A stretch of 64,000 nt of DNA from Paenibacillus qinlingensis (GTDB lineage: Bacteria > Bacillota > Bacilli > Paenibacillales > NBRC-103111): contig NZ_JABMKY010000001.1 of the NCBI RefSeq assembly GCF_013204845.1, positions 682,001 through 746,000 of the forward strand, in the 5' to 3' direction. Below are positions 8,606-19,687 of this stretch, one piece after another. Every line of letters starts with the position of its first letter. The first letter of the stretch is position 1. Under the pieces are notes generated by a model. That model was not told the DNA's origin, did no database searches, and worked only from the letters and a program-made list of their open reading frames with translations. The translations under genes were made by a program, and so were the position numbers.

Positions 8606-11600
8606 CTAATTCGTAACATGTACAATCATTTTTTCGCTAGATGTGGCTCCAGCATAGTTAATGAGCTCAGCTCGATACTCATAGTTGCCCTTCGCTTTAT
8701 TTACTAAGGTCGTTACGGATGATTGGGCATCCGGTGTATGATTGGTCAGCACTTCTGAATAGATGAGAATACCGTTTTCATATAAATTATACGTCCCGCC
8801 ATTCGTTCCCCACCACATATTCATGCTGACTTTAAAATTGCCATCACCATCCCAGTTATCGTTCGACAGAACTGATTTACCCGGAGCTGCTTTTGTTACG
8901 GTTACTACATGTGTGCCGCTCTTTGTTGTGCCAAAGGCATTAGTAAGTTCGGCATAGTAACGATAAATCCCATTCTGCTTATACGTAATTGATGTCACGG
9001 TAGATTGAGCTGATGGTGAATTGTCAGTTAGAATTTGTGTATCAATTAATTTATCATTCTCGTAAAGCTTATACATTCTGCCATTTTCACCGTACCACAT
9101 ATTCATCGCTATACTGTAATTACCATCTTCGAGGCCAGTATCATTTCCATTGTAATCAGAAAGAATAGGCGTACTTGGTTTGGCTTTACTCTTTGCTGCA
9201 ATATTGGTCACTGTCGCGATCGCAGTTCCGTGATTTCCTGCTGCATCAACGATTTCGAAAGTGAAGCTATCATTAAATGTGAACGTATAGCTGTTTATAC
9301 CACCATTATTCGTAATCGTTACCGGTTCGCTCGGTGTGATTGTGGCGGTGACACTTTGTGCGGTTACCGAACTATAGGTCACAGTTGCTGTTGGAATCGT
9401 ATTATCTATATTACCGACTACATATTTGGAGACATTGGATACATTGCCCGCAGCATCCGTTCCTCTTGCGTACACTGTTTCATTTGCAGAAACAACTACA
9501 GGAGCTCCGTAAGCAGTCCATGCACCGCTAGTACCCACTTTGTATTCTTTCACTGTTGCATCAGCCGGATAGCTGATCGTGACAGTGACATCAGACTTGG
9601 TCGGCACTGTCATATCTGCCGCTAAAGTTGCATCTGCTGGTATTGTCTTGTCAATCCTAACGGTTGCCGTGCGCGGCGTTTCCATATTGCCTGAAATGTC
9701 CACGCTCCAATAAGTTAGCGTATGAACTCCCTCTGTCGTCAAGAAGATTGATGTGCCGTTTTGTTGCGTTCCGCCATCTACCGTATAGTAAGTAGCGGCT
9801 ACAACGGATGTTCCCTCGGTTACGCTCAAATTAACTGTCGTGTCTTGATTGACCCAACCCGTCGGAGCATTATCTGTTGTCGTGGGTGGTATTGGAGCTG
9901 GTTTTATGGTGAAATCATCCATCCAATATTCTTGTCCTGTGGAACCTGCAGCCATGGTTCTGAAACCGGCTGAACGAAGATAATTCAACCCCGCATAAGT
10001 TCCCCCCAGATTTCGGATTGCCCTCACATCCACCTCAATCGTATGCCACTGGCCGTCAGCAATCAAGGTATATGCAGCTGTTGGCTCGTTGGAAGAAGCG
10101 GTCGCCGCAATTGGATATGTTCGATTATCCAGCCGTATCGGATAAGCCTCCAAGGCTAACACAAGCAGCGTTCCCGGATTCACCTTATACTTGGCGCTCA
10201 CAATTGGAAATTGATTGATATTCCAGTCCGGCGGGTAATTCCCAAATCTGAGTTGTTCAGTCTCATCGTTGCCACTCTTATAGTAGACGTGGATGACTCC
10301 ATTTGTCCCATTCTCATAGATCCGCTCATAGTTCGTGACCTCATTCCCACGTGAACTGTGTCTATAGATTTGAGTATATAAATTGTCATCGGCATCAAAT
10401 GAATTGTACAGCATCGGCTGACTCAGATAGTCCGTTGCGTTAATAATCACATACGTTATGCCGGATATTGATTTGCCAGATGCATCCGTCGCTTTACTAT
10501 ATACGGCATATTGACCAGGTTGGTTGTAAACATGGGTTGGGCTAGCCCCTGTTCCTGTTGAACCATCGCCAAAGCTCCATGAATACGAGGTAGGTATGAA
10601 ACTGCCGAACACTGTAGAGGAAAATGGTACTGCAGAACCGGTAACCGCCTTGAATTGACCGCTCGTTACCTGCAAAGATTCCGGCGCACCAGCTCCTGTC
10701 TCAACAATCCCCATGTCCGGAGCGCTGCCAGCATAAGCCAGATTGACAGATGCTCCATCAGCCCAAGTTAATGCCGTGTCTAAGCTGAGAACTCCACTTG
10801 TAATTACGCCAGTCGATGCGTTCTTCGTATAAGCGATGTTCGTAATACGGGCCCGATTTGCGGATGTCCCCACAGAAATGAGGTCTCCCACCTGGTTGTC
10901 GATTCCCCAGCCGTCAAAAAAATAGTTCGGATTGTTGACTGTGAGCGATGTGCTTCCGCTACCCGCACCTATCGCTGTTGTCAGATCCGTACCACTGTCG
11001 ATCATCGGACTCCCTGGTTGTAACGTGTAATTGTAATTACTAGGATCAGTGAATAAAGGATTTACGTTCATGTTTTGCGCAAACAGTGGAACTTTCGTTC
11101 CGACAGCCGCTGACATGGACTCCACTTCGGACAGAGACCATAGTTTATAGTCACTATTAAACAGAAAACTATTATTATTTCCGAGGAAGTTAGGGGTCAC
11201 TCCCGGACCATGCCAAAAGTTGTTTTTGATAAAGCTGAGTGTTCTGGAACCGTCATCATTAAATGCCCTTTCGAAATACCGGAGATTCGTATTTGACGCG
11301 TTGTTATCATTGTTATAAAAAATGTTGTTCTTAAAGAAATTGTTTTTGATCGTGAACACACCATTACCGCCAAACAAATAAACAAACATTTCGTTCTCTG
11401 CAAATATGTTGTTATAAAAGACAGAATTTTGGAAAGACATGTTCGCTGAATACGGAGCGCTGCCTAAAGTGCCTCCACTATAGTTACGAATGAAACGATT
11501 ATTACGGAAAATAGCCCCATCGGCATGGATGGAGTCCCTGGATGATGCATTTCCAGATCCATACCTTTGTTCGGAAAACACATTGCCCTCCAGAAGAATT

Positions 11601-12409
11601 CTATTGTTCGGAAAGATTTCAAAATTTCGGCTCCACTGGCTGTTAAATACGTTGTTTCGCACTACTACATCGCTTACAGTATTATAGTTCGTGTCAAAGT
11701 ACGAGAAATTCAACACCGTGTGCCTTGCTTTACTGAAATTATTGCCTTCTATTAACAATTCGGAACTATTGGAGAACGTGATCAAATCATCGCCTAAATA
11801 AGCCTCTGTAACTATGTTATTAAGTAACTTTAACTGGCTGGTGTAGTTAACGAAAATGGGTGCACGGTAGCCCCACCCGGCCGTGGCGTACGAAAAGACG
11901 CAATCTGAAATCGTAATGTTGCTGTTAGGTGTTCCGTTCGCTGTACCCGCTGAATACATGGTGCCGTCGGTGCTGTCTATTTTCAGCCATTTTCCAAGAT
12001 TCAGATGTGAGGTTAGTTTAAATCCATTCAACGTTATGAAGGACTTACCTTTGATTTGAACAATATATGAATCCGCGTTCGGATACGTAAGTGTCGCTTG
12101 TCCTTTATTTAACGCTTTAAATAGTATCGGGTTCGCCGTTGTGCCGCTGTTCTGCGGAATCAGTTGATCACTATAAATCCCGTCCATAAAGAGCACAGTA
12201 TCTCCAGCAGCAGCTGTAGAGGCTGCTTTGGTCAGCGACCAAGGCGTGCTTGTCGACAATCCATTATTCGATGCACTCCCAGTGGGGCTGACATAATAGG
12301 TTACACCTGCAGCGTGAACAACCTGAGGAGGAACTCCCATGCCTAGCCCCAATATACTTATTAACATACTCACTACTGTCAGTATCAAATACGCCTTAGA
12401 TCTTTTCAA
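8606..12409 (-). CDS. Secreted multidomain right-handed beta-helix protein with PKD and Ig-like modules
   Basis: Exported protein of 1267 residues. A signal peptide ending VVHAAG (about residue 34) is followed by [16 protein letters not shown], the typical entry of DUF1565/pectate-lyase-like parallel beta-helices. Asn-rich coil repeats (NNx[13 protein letters not shown]) run to about residue 450. A PKD-like domain ([20 protein letters not shown]) lies at about 600-655, then a lectin-like beta-sandwich region ending in [10 protein letters not shown], Ig-like/chitobiase-type repeats with [10 protein letters not shown] and [12 protein letters not shown], and two C-terminal repeats with SxxMNMWxGxNG and YxLYEN. 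The start is TTG at 12409 after GGAG. A perfect cre box lies upstream. A polysaccharide lyase or glycan-binding role is likely, but the catalytic residues cannot be named. Confidence 0.9.
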   Translation of the reverse strand: MKRSKAYLILTVVSMLISILGLGMGVPPQVVHAAGVTYYVSPTGSASNNGLSTSTPWSLTKAASTAAAGDTVLFMDGIYSDQLIPQNSGTTANPILFKALNKGQATLTYPNADSYIVQIKGKSFITLNGFKLTSHLNLGKWLKIDSTDGTMYSAGTANGTPNSNITISDCVFSYATAGWGYRAPIFVNYTSQLKLLNNIVTEAYLGDDLITFSNSSELLIEGNNFSKARHTVLNFSYFDTNYNTVSDVVVRNNVFNSQWSRNFEIFPNNRILLEGNVFSEQRYGSGNASSRDSIHADGAIFRNNRFIRNYSGGTLGSAPYSANMSFQNSVFYNNIFAENEMFVYLFGGNGVFTIKNNFFKNNIFYNNDNNASNTNLRYFERAFNDDGSRTLSFIKNNFWHGPGVTPNFLGNNNSFLFNSDYKLWSLSEVESMSAAVGTKVPLFAQNMNVNPLFTDPSNYNYTLQPGSPMIDSGTDLTTAIGAGSGSTSLTVNNPNYFFDGWGIDNQVGDLISVGTSANRARITNIAYTKNASTGVITSGVLSLDTALTWADGASVNLAYAGSAPDMGIVETGAGAPESLQVTSGQFKAVTGSAVPFSSTVFGSFIPTSYSWSFGDGSTGTGASPTHVYNQPGQYAVYSKATDASGKSISGITYVIINATDYLSQPMLYNSFDADDNLYTQIYRHSSRGNEVTNYERIYENGTNGVIHVYYKSGNDETEQLRFGNYPPDWNINQFPIVSAKYKVNPGTLLVLALEAYPIRLDNRTYPIAATASSNEPTAAYTLIADGQWHTIEVDVRAIRNLGGTYAGLNYLRSAGFRTMAAGSTGQEYWMDDFTIKPAPIPPTTTDNAPTGWVNQDTTVNLSVTEGTSVVAATYYTVDGGTQQNGTSIFLTTEGVHTLTYWSVDISGNMETPRTATVRIDKTIPADATLAADMTVPTKSDVTVTISYPADATVKEYKVGTSGAWTAYGAPVVVSANETVYARGTDAAGNVSNVSKYVVGNIDNTIPTATVTYSSVTAQSVTATITPSEPVTITNNGGINSYTFTFNDSFTFEIVDAAGNHGTAIATVTNIAAKSKAKPSTPILSDYNGNDTGLEDGNYSIAMNMWYGENGRMYKLYENDKLIDTQILTDNSPSAQSTVTSITYKQNGIYRYYAELTNAFGTTKSGTHVVTVTKAAPGKSVLSNDNWDGDGNFKVSMNMWWGTNGGTYNLYENGILIYSEVLTNHTPDAQSSVTTLVNKAKGNYEYRAELINYAGATSSEKMIVHVTN

Positions 12410-12545
12410 TTTCCTTCATCTCCTTTATTAATTTCTGCTCCATCCTTCCAATCCATCATGAAAGAAACGTTATTCTGTGATTATCACCCCCTCTCCATGC
12501 TGCTAGGTTGCTTACTGCTCCCTAACTTTACCTCAAAAAAAAACA

Positions 12546-12559
12546 TGAAAGCGCTATCA
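12546..12559 (-). promoter_or_regulatory. CcpA cre box upstream of the beta-helix gene
   Basis: TGAAAGCGCTATCA matches all defined positions of the cre consensus TGNAANCGNNNNCA. It lies in the 300-base gap between the kinase gene and the secreted beta-helix gene, about 140 bases before the TTG start. It indicates carbon catabolite repression of the secreted enzyme. The remainder of this gap (12410-12709) holds A/T-rich sequence with possible promoters, such as TATACT on the reverse strand near 12595-12600. Confidence 0.75.
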
Positions 12560-12709
12560 TTTATCGAATTAAAACAAGCCTGCCGCGATAAAAAGTATAG
12601 AAATCAACGAACAGCAAATAAACCACGATTGACTTGGATTTTTTAATGAATGTAGTCCATCCAATACCCCTGTGGGAACCATGTTTACATCTATGAAACT
12701 TTCTCTTCC

Positions 12710-14524
12710 CTATCCGATCACCGGCGGAATTCTAATCTCCACTTTGGTGCCAATTCCTGATACACTCGTGTAGCTCAGACCATATTCTGCACCGAAATAT
12801 AACTTTAATCTTTCATTAATGTTATGAACGCCGAATCCGCGCCAATCATCCTTAGATTGCTGCTGGAACATGCTCATCAGAGCATCCTCCATCATACCTA
12901 TACCATTATCTTCAATGCACAGAAGTATCAATCCGGCTTCTAGCTTTCCGCTTATCGTGATGGTCCCGCTTCTATCTGGCTTCATCTGAATGCCATGCAT
13001 AATGCTATTTTCGACCAAAGGCTGTAGTGTTATTTTAGGTATTTGATACGATAGGATGTCATTGATATTCAATACAAGTTTAATGCTATTATCAAATCGA
13101 TAATTCTGAATTTCAACATAGGTTTGAACATGTTGGATTTCATCATCGATCTTAACGATATCCTGACCTTTTCTTAAGCTGAGCTTGTAGAAGTTCGATA
13201 AGGATGAGATCAAAGATTCAATATCCGAGCAATTATGTTTAATGGCCATCCAATTTATGGAATCCAGCGTATTATACAAAAAGTGAGGATTGATTTGAGA
13301 TTGCAAGGCCTTAAGCTCTGCTTGGGCCCATTTCAACTCCGCATTCTTCATCTCTTGCCCGGTTTTGAACTGTTCATCAATTAATTTCTCAATCTTTTTG
13401 ATCATAAAATTATAAGATTCCGCCAGCTCCCCGATCTCATCTCTGCCGAACTTCTGCGTGATGACGGACAATTCGCCATTTTGAACCTTCCGCATTTTAG
13501 AAATTAATCGATAAATCCGTTTCGTGCTGGACACGGAGCTTATATAAGCGAGCACATAGGCTACTGCTGCCATGACAATCATAATCAGGATTAGCACGTT
13601 TCTTTGACGGGAACTGGCAGACAGAATATCCGTTATTGGGATTATACTTACGATTCGCCAATCCGTACCTTCAATCGTTTTATAACCGACAATCGCTCCC
13701 TTACCCTTAACAGTTGTTTTCTGCCATATATCCTCTTTCTCCGTCGCTAAGTTCGGAACTCTCCAATTATTGATCTGTTCAAGTGAAGCAGTCGACTGGA
13801 TGATCTTCCCGCTGCTATTTTCTATATAAATCATGCCTGTTTCCGTAATGTTGGCTGCTTTATTGATAATATTCAATACATCACTTAGTAAGATATCGAT
13901 GCTAAGTACACCCATGTTTTTAGAATAATCATTTGGATTTTTGACAAGACGCAGTACGGATAACACTTTATCCTCTGTCACATTGCCAGTCTTTTCCGTG
14001 TAGTGGGTCGTGGTTGGAGATAATAAAACTTTACCGTTACTATTTAATAATTGCTCATACCAGGGGGCATCACGAATGGATTCCATGCTATAGATGAGTT
14101 GTCCATCCCCTGAGTATATTAATTCATCCGGTACGAACAAACGAATGAGGTGGATATCTTCGTTACGCAGTAAATATTGAAATAGTCTTAACAGATAAGA
14201 ACTATCTTTCAGTTGCATCGGGATTTCATAAGATGATTCATTTCTACCGAACACCCTTGTTGCCTCTTCATCAAGAATAATATAATCCGAAATCGTAGAA
14301 GCGCTGTTGACTTTGGATGCAAGTGAAGACGCTGCTTGTTCGAAAGACTGCTTGGCCGAATACACCGTGTTTTCCTGGATCACTTGCGCTGCCTGTCTGT
14401 AGGCTAAAAAAGTAAACCCGAAGAGCGGCACGATCATGAGGAAGAAGAAAATCAAAACGAGTTTGTTTTTGATTTTGAGATCCTGGATGTATTGCCAAAG
14501 AACACGAATCGATTTCCCTATCAT
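12710..14524 (-). CDS. Sensor histidine kinase, YesM-like
   Basis: Membrane kinase of 604 residues. Transmembrane segment 1 is at about 20-41 and an extracellular Cache-like domain at about 45-300. Segment 2 is at 309-330 and HAMP at 331-385. The HisKA_5 domain has His414 in QINPHFLYNTLDSINWM; the ATPase N-box is PLVENSIMHG and the G-box DNGIGM. The ATG overlaps the stop of the response regulator upstream (ATGA), so they are translationally coupled, with the regulator first. This is the opposite order to the other two kinase/regulator pairs in the window. It probably senses the substrate of the adjacent LplB/YtcP-type importer. Confidence 0.95.
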   Translation of the reverse strand: MIGKSIRVLWQYIQDLKIKNKLVLIFFFLMIVPLFGFTFLAYRQAAQVIQENTVYSAKQSFEQAASSLASKVNSASTISDYIILDEEATRVFGRNESSYEIPMQLKDSSYLLRLFQYLLRNEDIHLIRLFVPDELIYSGDGQLIYSMESIRDAPWYEQLLNSNGKVLLSPTTTHYTEKTGNVTEDKVLSVLRLVKNPNDYSKNMGVLSIDILLSDVLNIINKAANITETGMIYIENSSGKIIQSTASLEQINNWRVPNLATEKEDIWQKTTVKGKGAIVGYKTIEGTDWRIVSIIPITDILSASSRQRNVLILIMIVMAAVAYVLAYISSVSSTKRIYRLISKMRKVQNGELSVITQKFGRDEIGELAESYNFMIKKIEKLIDEQFKTGQEMKNAELKWAQAELKALQSQINPHFLYNTLDSINWMAIKHNCSDIESLISSLSNFYKLSLRKGQDIVKIDDEIQHVQTYVEIQNYRFDNSIKLVLNINDILSYQIPKITLQPLVENSIMHGIQMKPDRSGTITISGKLEAGLILLCIEDNGIGMMEDALMSMFQQQSKDDWRGFGVHNINERLKLYFGAEYGLSYTSVSGIGTKVEIRIPPVIG

Positions 14525-16101
14525 AAGTAATGCCTTTCTCTATAATCGGAAGGATTCATTCCGGTCATTTTTTTGAATATTTTGGTGAAATGGTTGGGGC
14601 TTTGATAGCCTACCTTTCTCGATATTTCCAACAGCTTCACTCTTTCTTCTTTCAAAAACTCCTTAGCCTTTTCGATTCTGACTTCGGTTATGTATTGGTT
14701 AATTGTTTTCCCTGTTTTTTTCTTGAAAATCATGCACAGATAGGTCGGTGTCAGAAACAAATGCTTCGCCAGCATGTTAATCGTTAAGTGATCATCATGG
14801 TAATGCTCCTGGATAACCTGCATGATCATAAATACATTTTGTCCGATACTATTCTTGGAATGGATATTATCGAAAACAACCGAAATTCGGTCCAGCATAT
14901 AGTTTTGGATTTCTGTCAAGCTGGACATACTCGTGAAGATATCCCAAAAATACACGTGTTCCTGTTTTTCAAAGGGATCGATATTGTATCCTGTTGCAAA
15001 TGCATTTAATTCAAGGAGCATGCTGCAGAAAATGTCTTTAACTTGCTTAATGGGTAATTCGGTATGCCTTCTTATTTCGTCATGCATCTGGATAATGAAT
15101 CGAAGCGTCTTATCTTTATCACACTCATTCAAGCAATCTATAAATTGCTTAATAACAACAGCATCCAATCGATATGATTGACCGTTATCAACCCGATTCT
15201 CGTAAATAACCATCTGATTTGCCCCGATAAAAAATTGTTTCTGCAAGGCTAGCGCAGCAGTTCGATACGATTCTCTAACCTGCTTCAACCCATCCACTTT
15301 TATTCCAATACCCATAAATAAATCGACTTTCACGCTTGCCAATTCCTCTATCGTTTTTTTCAGAGAACTAATAATCGTTGAGGGAAAATCTCGATGGCTA
15401 ATCCCTTTTCCGTAAAAGTGAATGACAAGATGCTGGTTGTCTTTAAACCCTGCTAGATGGTACATCACGGGATTATTAAATACCAAATCTATAGCTTTAT
15501 GTATAAGTTGTTTATGATTATGTTGATTATGCTCCATATCTACGGTTGGGTCTGATAGGATGTCTATTTTTATTATTGCGGTTATAACATTCCCATGAGA
15601 TAAGATATCTTTATTAATTTGTTGTAATCGTTGCAAAATATCAGGGAACGGTGTTCGCATACCAGCCATGTCCAAAGCTAGTTTTTCCTTGAGAATTGCG
15701 TTACTTTCCGCATTTTTAACTTGTTCGTCCATGACGGCATGAACAGCCAGACTTACCGCGCGTTTCACTTCTTCTCTATTGACAGGCTTCTCTAGATAAT
15801 TGATTGCACGCAATTGAATAGCCGATTTCAGATATTCTTTATCCGCATACCCGCTTAAGAAAATGAATTTACAATCCGGAAGGATAGCCTTTACTAAGAC
15901 TGCGAATTCAATGCCATTCATTCCAGGCATCTTGATATCTGATAGAATGATGTCAGGTCGTATCTGTTCAGCCAGCTTCAACGCTTCATCACCTGATCCC
16001 GCGCATTCAACAATACTAACGCCAAGGCTATTCCAAGGAATAAACTCGGCTAATCCTTCTCTTGTCGACTTCTCATCATCTACAATAATAAGTTTTATCA
16101 T
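14521..16101 (-). CDS. Response regulator, REC plus AraC-type domain, long YesN-like form
   Basis: A 526-residue regulator. Its receiver domain (1-120) has DDE at 8-10, phospho-acceptor Asp55 in IILSDIKMPG and Lys in YLEKPVN. A central region of about 280 residues, including a GGDEF-like or YesN-middle type segment (VDLFMGIGIKVDGLKQVRESYRTA), is typical of the long YesN family. The AraC helix-turn-helix is at about 425-526. The frame opens at 16143, but ATG at 16101 follows GGAG at 11 bases and starts the receiver domain exactly. It overlaps the kinase gene by four bases. A 12-base inverted repeat separates it from the binding-protein gene upstream. Confidence 0.94.
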   Translation of the reverse strand: MIKLIIVDDEKSTREGLAEFIPWNSLGVSIVECAGSGDEALKLAEQIRPDIILSDIKMPGMNGIEFAVLVKAILPDCKFIFLSGYADKEYLKSAIQLRAINYLEKPVNREEVKRAVSLAVHAVMDEQVKNAESNAILKEKLALDMAGMRTPFPDILQRLQQINKDILSHGNVITAIIKIDILSDPTVDMEHNQHNHKQLIHKAIDLVFNNPVMYHLAGFKDNQHLVIHFYGKGISHRDFPSTIISSLKKTIEELASVKVDLFMGIGIKVDGLKQVRESYRTAALALQKQFFIGANQMVIYENRVDNGQSYRLDAVVIKQFIDCLNECDKDKTLRFIIQMHDEIRRHTELPIKQVKDIFCSMLLELNAFATGYNIDPFEKQEHVYFWDIFTSMSSLTEIQNYMLDRISVVFDNIHSKNSIGQNVFMIMQVIQEHYHDDHLTINMLAKHLFLTPTYLCMIFKKKTGKTINQYITEVRIEKAKEFLKEERVKLLEISRKVGYQSPNHFTKIFKKMTGMNPSDYRERHYL

Positions 16102-16147
16102 ATACGTGTACGCTCCTTGGACCTGATTGGAAAAGCATACCATATAT

Positions 16148-16197
16148 TACCTCTAAAGGCTCTTGCATAGAGTCAACTGCCGAAACCTTTAGAGGTA
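16148..16197. repeat. Perfect 12-base inverted repeat between binding-protein and regulator genes
   Basis: TACCTCTAAAGG (16148-16159) and CCTTTAGAGGTA (16186-16197) are exact complements around a 26-base loop that itself contains CTCT/AGAG. No T run follows on the reverse strand, so it is not a classic terminator. It may stabilise the 3' end of the importer transcript or be an operator. Confidence 0.7.
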
Positions 16198-16207
16198 TTA
16201 AACGGAA

Positions 16208-17764
16208 TTATTTGTTTTTCAAATATTCATTGATTTGCGTTTGCGCGACTTCCATGTATTTCTCAACACCGGCCTTCTTCAAGTTTTCTTTGTAAACTTT
16301 AATCCCGTCATCCACATCATCAATAAAACCCATATAAAGCGGTCCGGCATACTGTGCAAACAAATTGCTCAGATTGGTGCTTACATCATTGATCTCCTTG
16401 GTGTTCAGGGCAAAATCGACCAGAGGGTTCGCTTTATAGCGTTTTTTGGCATCATCAGTTAAAGCGGCAAAGTTGGGAAATGATCCGTCAAACACTTTGG
16501 TATATGTTTCATTCGTCCAGCCCCATGTGCCAGCCGCATTCGGCGGATATTTATTATCGATAGGAAACTTAATAACTCCCTTGTCATCCACTGTATAATG
16601 AGTACCCTTCACCCCGTACTGCGTTAGCATATTGTAGGATTCGTTGTATCGCAGCAAATCCAGAAGCATGAGAGCTCTTTCTGCATTTTCGGATTTCGCG
16701 CCAATTGCCATGCCTCCTGCCATATAGGAGTATCGATCAATGGATCCTTTAGTAAAGGCTGGATAGACCTTTACATCCCATTCTGGATGGTTTTTGCTTA
16801 CTTCATTGTAAATATTATTACCACCCGGAATACTTGAGATTAACGCTGCATTCTTGCCGTTCTTGAAAGAATCATTGAGCCCGACCGTGTTAGAAAGTGC
16901 ATTCTTCGACCAGTATCCGTTATCTTTCCATTGCTTCATTTTCTTCAAAAATTGCGTAGTTTCCGGTAAATCGAACGTATACTGGAGCTTTAAGGAAGCA
17001 TCGTTTTTATTGATAGCAATAGGGCTCGTGCAGTTCGGAGCTCCAGGAGCCATCAGATCATTGTTTCCGAAGTAGAGAGAACATAGCATCCAAGCATCAT
17101 TTTTCCCCATATTAAAAGGGATCATGTTTTTTTCATTTTTTGCCACCGCATCAAGATAGACGCCGAAATCATCCAACGATTTGATATCCGGTACGTTATA
17201 CTTCTTCATCAGATCGCCTCTAACGACATACGTACTGTAATTAAAACTTGCTGCTAGCGTAGGCAACGCAAACATTTTGCCACCAACAAAACCGCCCGCA
17301 ACCTTATCTTTCGCTTCTTTGGCTGAGATAGGAGCGTAGGTGCTCAACATGGCGGGAGTGATTTCCTTGAAAGCGCCTCTGCGAGCGTTATCAGCAAAAT
17401 TCATATAATTAGCGGCGAAAATCAAATCAAATTTTTCACCGGAAGATAGCATCAAGTTATACGCATCGTTGGATAGAAAATTGATTTTGACCGTTGCATT
17501 GATGTCCTTAAGCGTCAATTTGTTTAATTCCTCGTGGATGAGCTTGGCATCAGGCGTTCCATCCGATGGCAGATACATACTGAGTTCAACTTTTTTGGAA
17601 ATATCGACCCCTGGAGCAGCTGCAGCCGTGCTTTGAGCTTCTGGAGAAGGATTGGCTGAACTCCCCGTTTGGCCCCCCGTATCCTTGGAACATCCTACTG
17701 CAATCATCGCTACTGCCAGAATAGATATTAGTACATTGCCCATCCTTGACCACTTTCTTTGCAT
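16208..17764 (-). CDS. Extracellular solute-binding lipoprotein, LipO type
   Basis: Secreted receptor of 518 residues with a lipoprotein signal (lipobox IAVGCSK at about residue 25), a Ser/Ala/Gln-rich linker, and a large family 1 type binding fold. The length and the C-terminal part fit the LipO/DUF3502 group that works with LplB and YtcP permeases. ATG has GGGGGA at 6 bases. It follows the second permease gene by 45 bases, a gap that contains a small hairpin (about 17785-17811). Relatives in Paenibacillus import oligosaccharides such as those from xylan or pectin; the substrate here is not known. Confidence 0.93.
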   Translation of the reverse strand: MQRKWSRMGNVLISILAVAMIAVGCSKDTGGQTGSSANPSPEAQSTAAAAPGVDISKKVELSMYLPSDGTPDAKLIHEELNKLTLKDINATVKINFLSNDAYNLMLSSGEKFDLIFAANYMNFADNARRGAFKEITPAMLSTYAPISAKEAKDKVAGGFVGGKMFALPTLAASFNYSTYVVRGDLMKKYNVPDIKSLDDFGVYLDAVAKNEKNMIPFNMGKNDAWMLCSLYFGNNDLMAPGAPNCTSPIAINKNDASLKLQYTFDLPETTQFLKKMKQWKDNGYWSKNALSNTVGLNDSFKNGKNAALISSIPGGNNIYNEVSKNHPEWDVKVYPAFTKGSIDRYSYMAGGMAIGAKSENAERALMLLDLLRYNESYNMLTQYGVKGTHYTVDDKGVIKFPIDNKYPPNAAGTWGWTNETYTKVFDGSFPNFAALTDDAKKRYKANPLVDFALNTKEINDVSTNLSNLFAQYAGPLYMGFIDDVDDGIKVYKENLKKAGVEKYMEVAQTQINEYLKNK

Positions 17765-17808
17765 ACCATTTCCCCCTTTATTGTATTGATAACTGGAAGA
17801 TTCCAGAG

Positions 17809-18699
17809 TTATCCTTTCACTGCACCTACCGTCATTCCTTTAACGAAATACTTCTGGATAAACGGATATACCAATATAATGGGCCCCGTTACAACTACCG
17901 TCATGGCCATCTTGAACGTTTCTGTGGGCATTTCAACAACAGGGATGCCTGTTTTTTGCGCAACAATCTGTGCAGCCTGCATGGAGTTAAATACTTTATA
18001 CAGGTGATATTGTAACGGCATCATGTGCGGTTTCGTAATAAACAACATCGCTTGATACCAGTCGTTCCAGTACGTAAGGGCAATAAATAACCCTATTGTA
18101 GACAAAGCGGGAAGAGACAACGGAAGATAGAGCCTAGTGAAAATGGTGAAGTCTCCTGCACCGTCCATTTTGGCAGATTCACCTATGCTATCAGGGATTG
18201 TTGTAAAAAAAGTTCTCATAATAATGATGTGAAACACCGCTAACAGATGTGGAAGGAGCAACGCCAAATAGTTGTTTTTCATCCCTAAACTAATCATGAT
18301 GAGATACCACGGGACTAAGCCTCCACTAAACAAGGTCGTGAAAAAGAAAAAGAATGAGAATTTATTGCGGTATTTAAAATCTTTGCGGTGAAGTACATAC
18401 GATGTCATGGACGTTAGAAAGAGTCCTAGAACGGTACCTGCAATAACTAAACAAATCGTAACACCATAAGCTCCTAGGATGACCTCCGGCGTTTTCCATA
18501 TCAAGTTATAGGCTTCCAATGAGAACTCTTTCGGGATAAGCCTATATCCATGCTCAAAAAGCGAAGCGTCTTTCGTAATCGATCCCAAAACCGTAAGAAG
18601 GAACGGAATGAGACATAATAACGATATAATACCAATGAGTAGATAGCCGATAATGTTGAAAAAGAGATCATCTTTTTTTATGATTTTGTTCCCTCTCAT
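17809..18699 (-). CDS. Carbohydrate ABC transporter permease, YtcP type
   Basis: Inner-membrane permease subunit of 296 residues with about six transmembrane segments and the EAA-loop equivalent ESAKMDGAGDFTIFTRLYLPLSLP. The C-terminal YPFIQKYFVKGMTVGAVKG is characteristic of YtcP-like permeases. The open frame begins at 18723 inside the preceding gene; ATG at 18699 has GGAG at 7 bases and begins MRGNKIIKK. It lies directly after the LplB-type permease gene, with 10 bases between stop and start. Confidence 0.94.
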   Translation of the reverse strand: MRGNKIIKKDDLFFNIIGYLLIGIISLLCLIPFLLTVLGSITKDASLFEHGYRLIPKEFSLEAYNLIWKTPEVILGAYGVTICLVIAGTVLGLFLTSMTSYVLHRKDFKYRNKFSFFFFFTTLFSGGLVPWYLIMISLGMKNNYLALLLPHLLAVFHIIIMRTFFTTIPDSIGESAKMDGAGDFTIFTRLYLPLSLPALSTIGLFIALTYWNDWYQAMLFITKPHMMPLQYHLYKVFNSMQAAQIVAQKTGIPVVEMPTETFKMAMTVVVTGPIILVYPFIQKYFVKGMTVGAVKG

Positions 18700-18709
18700 G
18701 AAACCACTC

Positions 18710-19636
18710 CTAAAATAAGGCATACTCCGGATTCGCCTTCTTAATCAGGTAATTCAATGTCATTATGATAATGAAACCAACAGCAGATTGGTACAATCCT
18801 GCTGCCGCAGGTAAGCCCAAATCCAACCCCTGCTGATTCAGTGCACGAAACACAAACGTATCAATCACATCCGTCGTATTAAATAGCAATCCGTTATTAC
18901 CAACTAGCTGATAAAACATATCCAAATTCCCCCTCAGAATACCACCGACTTGCAATAAAACCATGATGATAATCGTGACTCGCAAGAGAGGTAAAGTGAT
19001 ATAATAAATTTTCTGAACAATGTTGGCTCCGTCCAATTCAGCCGATTCATACAAATCGGGATTAATCCCCATAATGGCCGCTAGGTACACGATGCTGCCA
19101 TACCCGATAATTTTCCACAAATAAAATCCCACTATAATGAAAATCCATAAATAGGGCCTGCCGTACACATCAACCGATTCAATCCCCCATGCTTTCAACA
19201 GCGTATTCAAACTCCCGAACTCGTAGTTGAATATGCCATACACGAAGGATCCAACAACAACCCAGGAAATGAAATACGGTAAAAGCATTGTGGATTGCGT
19301 AATTTTTTTGAAAAGTTTTCCCTTCACTTCGGAGAAAAGGATCGCTACGCCAACCTGAAACACTACACCGACTACAATGAAGGCTAGATTGTAAAGAATC
19401 GTGTTTTTGGTAAGAAGCCAAGCCTGCCCGGATTGAAAGAAAAAGGTGAAATTTTTGAACCCGACCCATGGGCTTAACAAGATTCCTTTATCAAACTCAA
19501 AGTATTTAAAGGCAACAATGATCCCTCCCATCGGAAGATAACTGAAAATGAAAAAATAGATGACCGCAGGGGCTAACATAAGAAACAACATTTTGTTTTT
19601 CTTTACTTCCATTAAAAAGCCTGACGTTTTTTGCAT
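18710..19636 (-). CDS. Carbohydrate ABC transporter permease, LplB type
   Basis: Inner-membrane permease subunit of 308 residues with six predicted membrane segments, the EAA-loop ESAELDGANIVQKIYYITLP and the C-terminal motif LNYLIKKANPEYALF, a hallmark of LplB-like permeases. ATG follows GGGG at 7 bases. It heads the three-gene importer operon (permease, permease, lipoprotein). A cre-like box lies about 52 bases upstream, so carbon catabolite control is likely. Confidence 0.95.
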   Translation of the reverse strand: MQKTSGFLMEVKKNKMLFLMLAPAVIYFFIFSYLPMGGIIVAFKYFEFDKGILLSPWVGFKNFTFFFQSGQAWLLTKNTILYNLAFIVVGVVFQVGVAILFSEVKGKLFKKITQSTMLLPYFISWVVVGSFVYGIFNYEFGSLNTLLKAWGIESVDVYGRPYLWIFIIVGFYLWKIIGYGSIVYLAAIMGINPDLYESAELDGANIVQKIYYITLPLLRVTIIIMVLLQVGGILRGNLDMFYQLVGNNGLLFNTTDVIDTFVFRALNQQGLDLGLPAAAGLYQSAVGFIIIMTLNYLIKKANPEYALF

Positions 19637-19687
19637 GTAACAACCCCGTTTGCATATTTAGTAGTCATAAAAGCCATAGACCCACTA

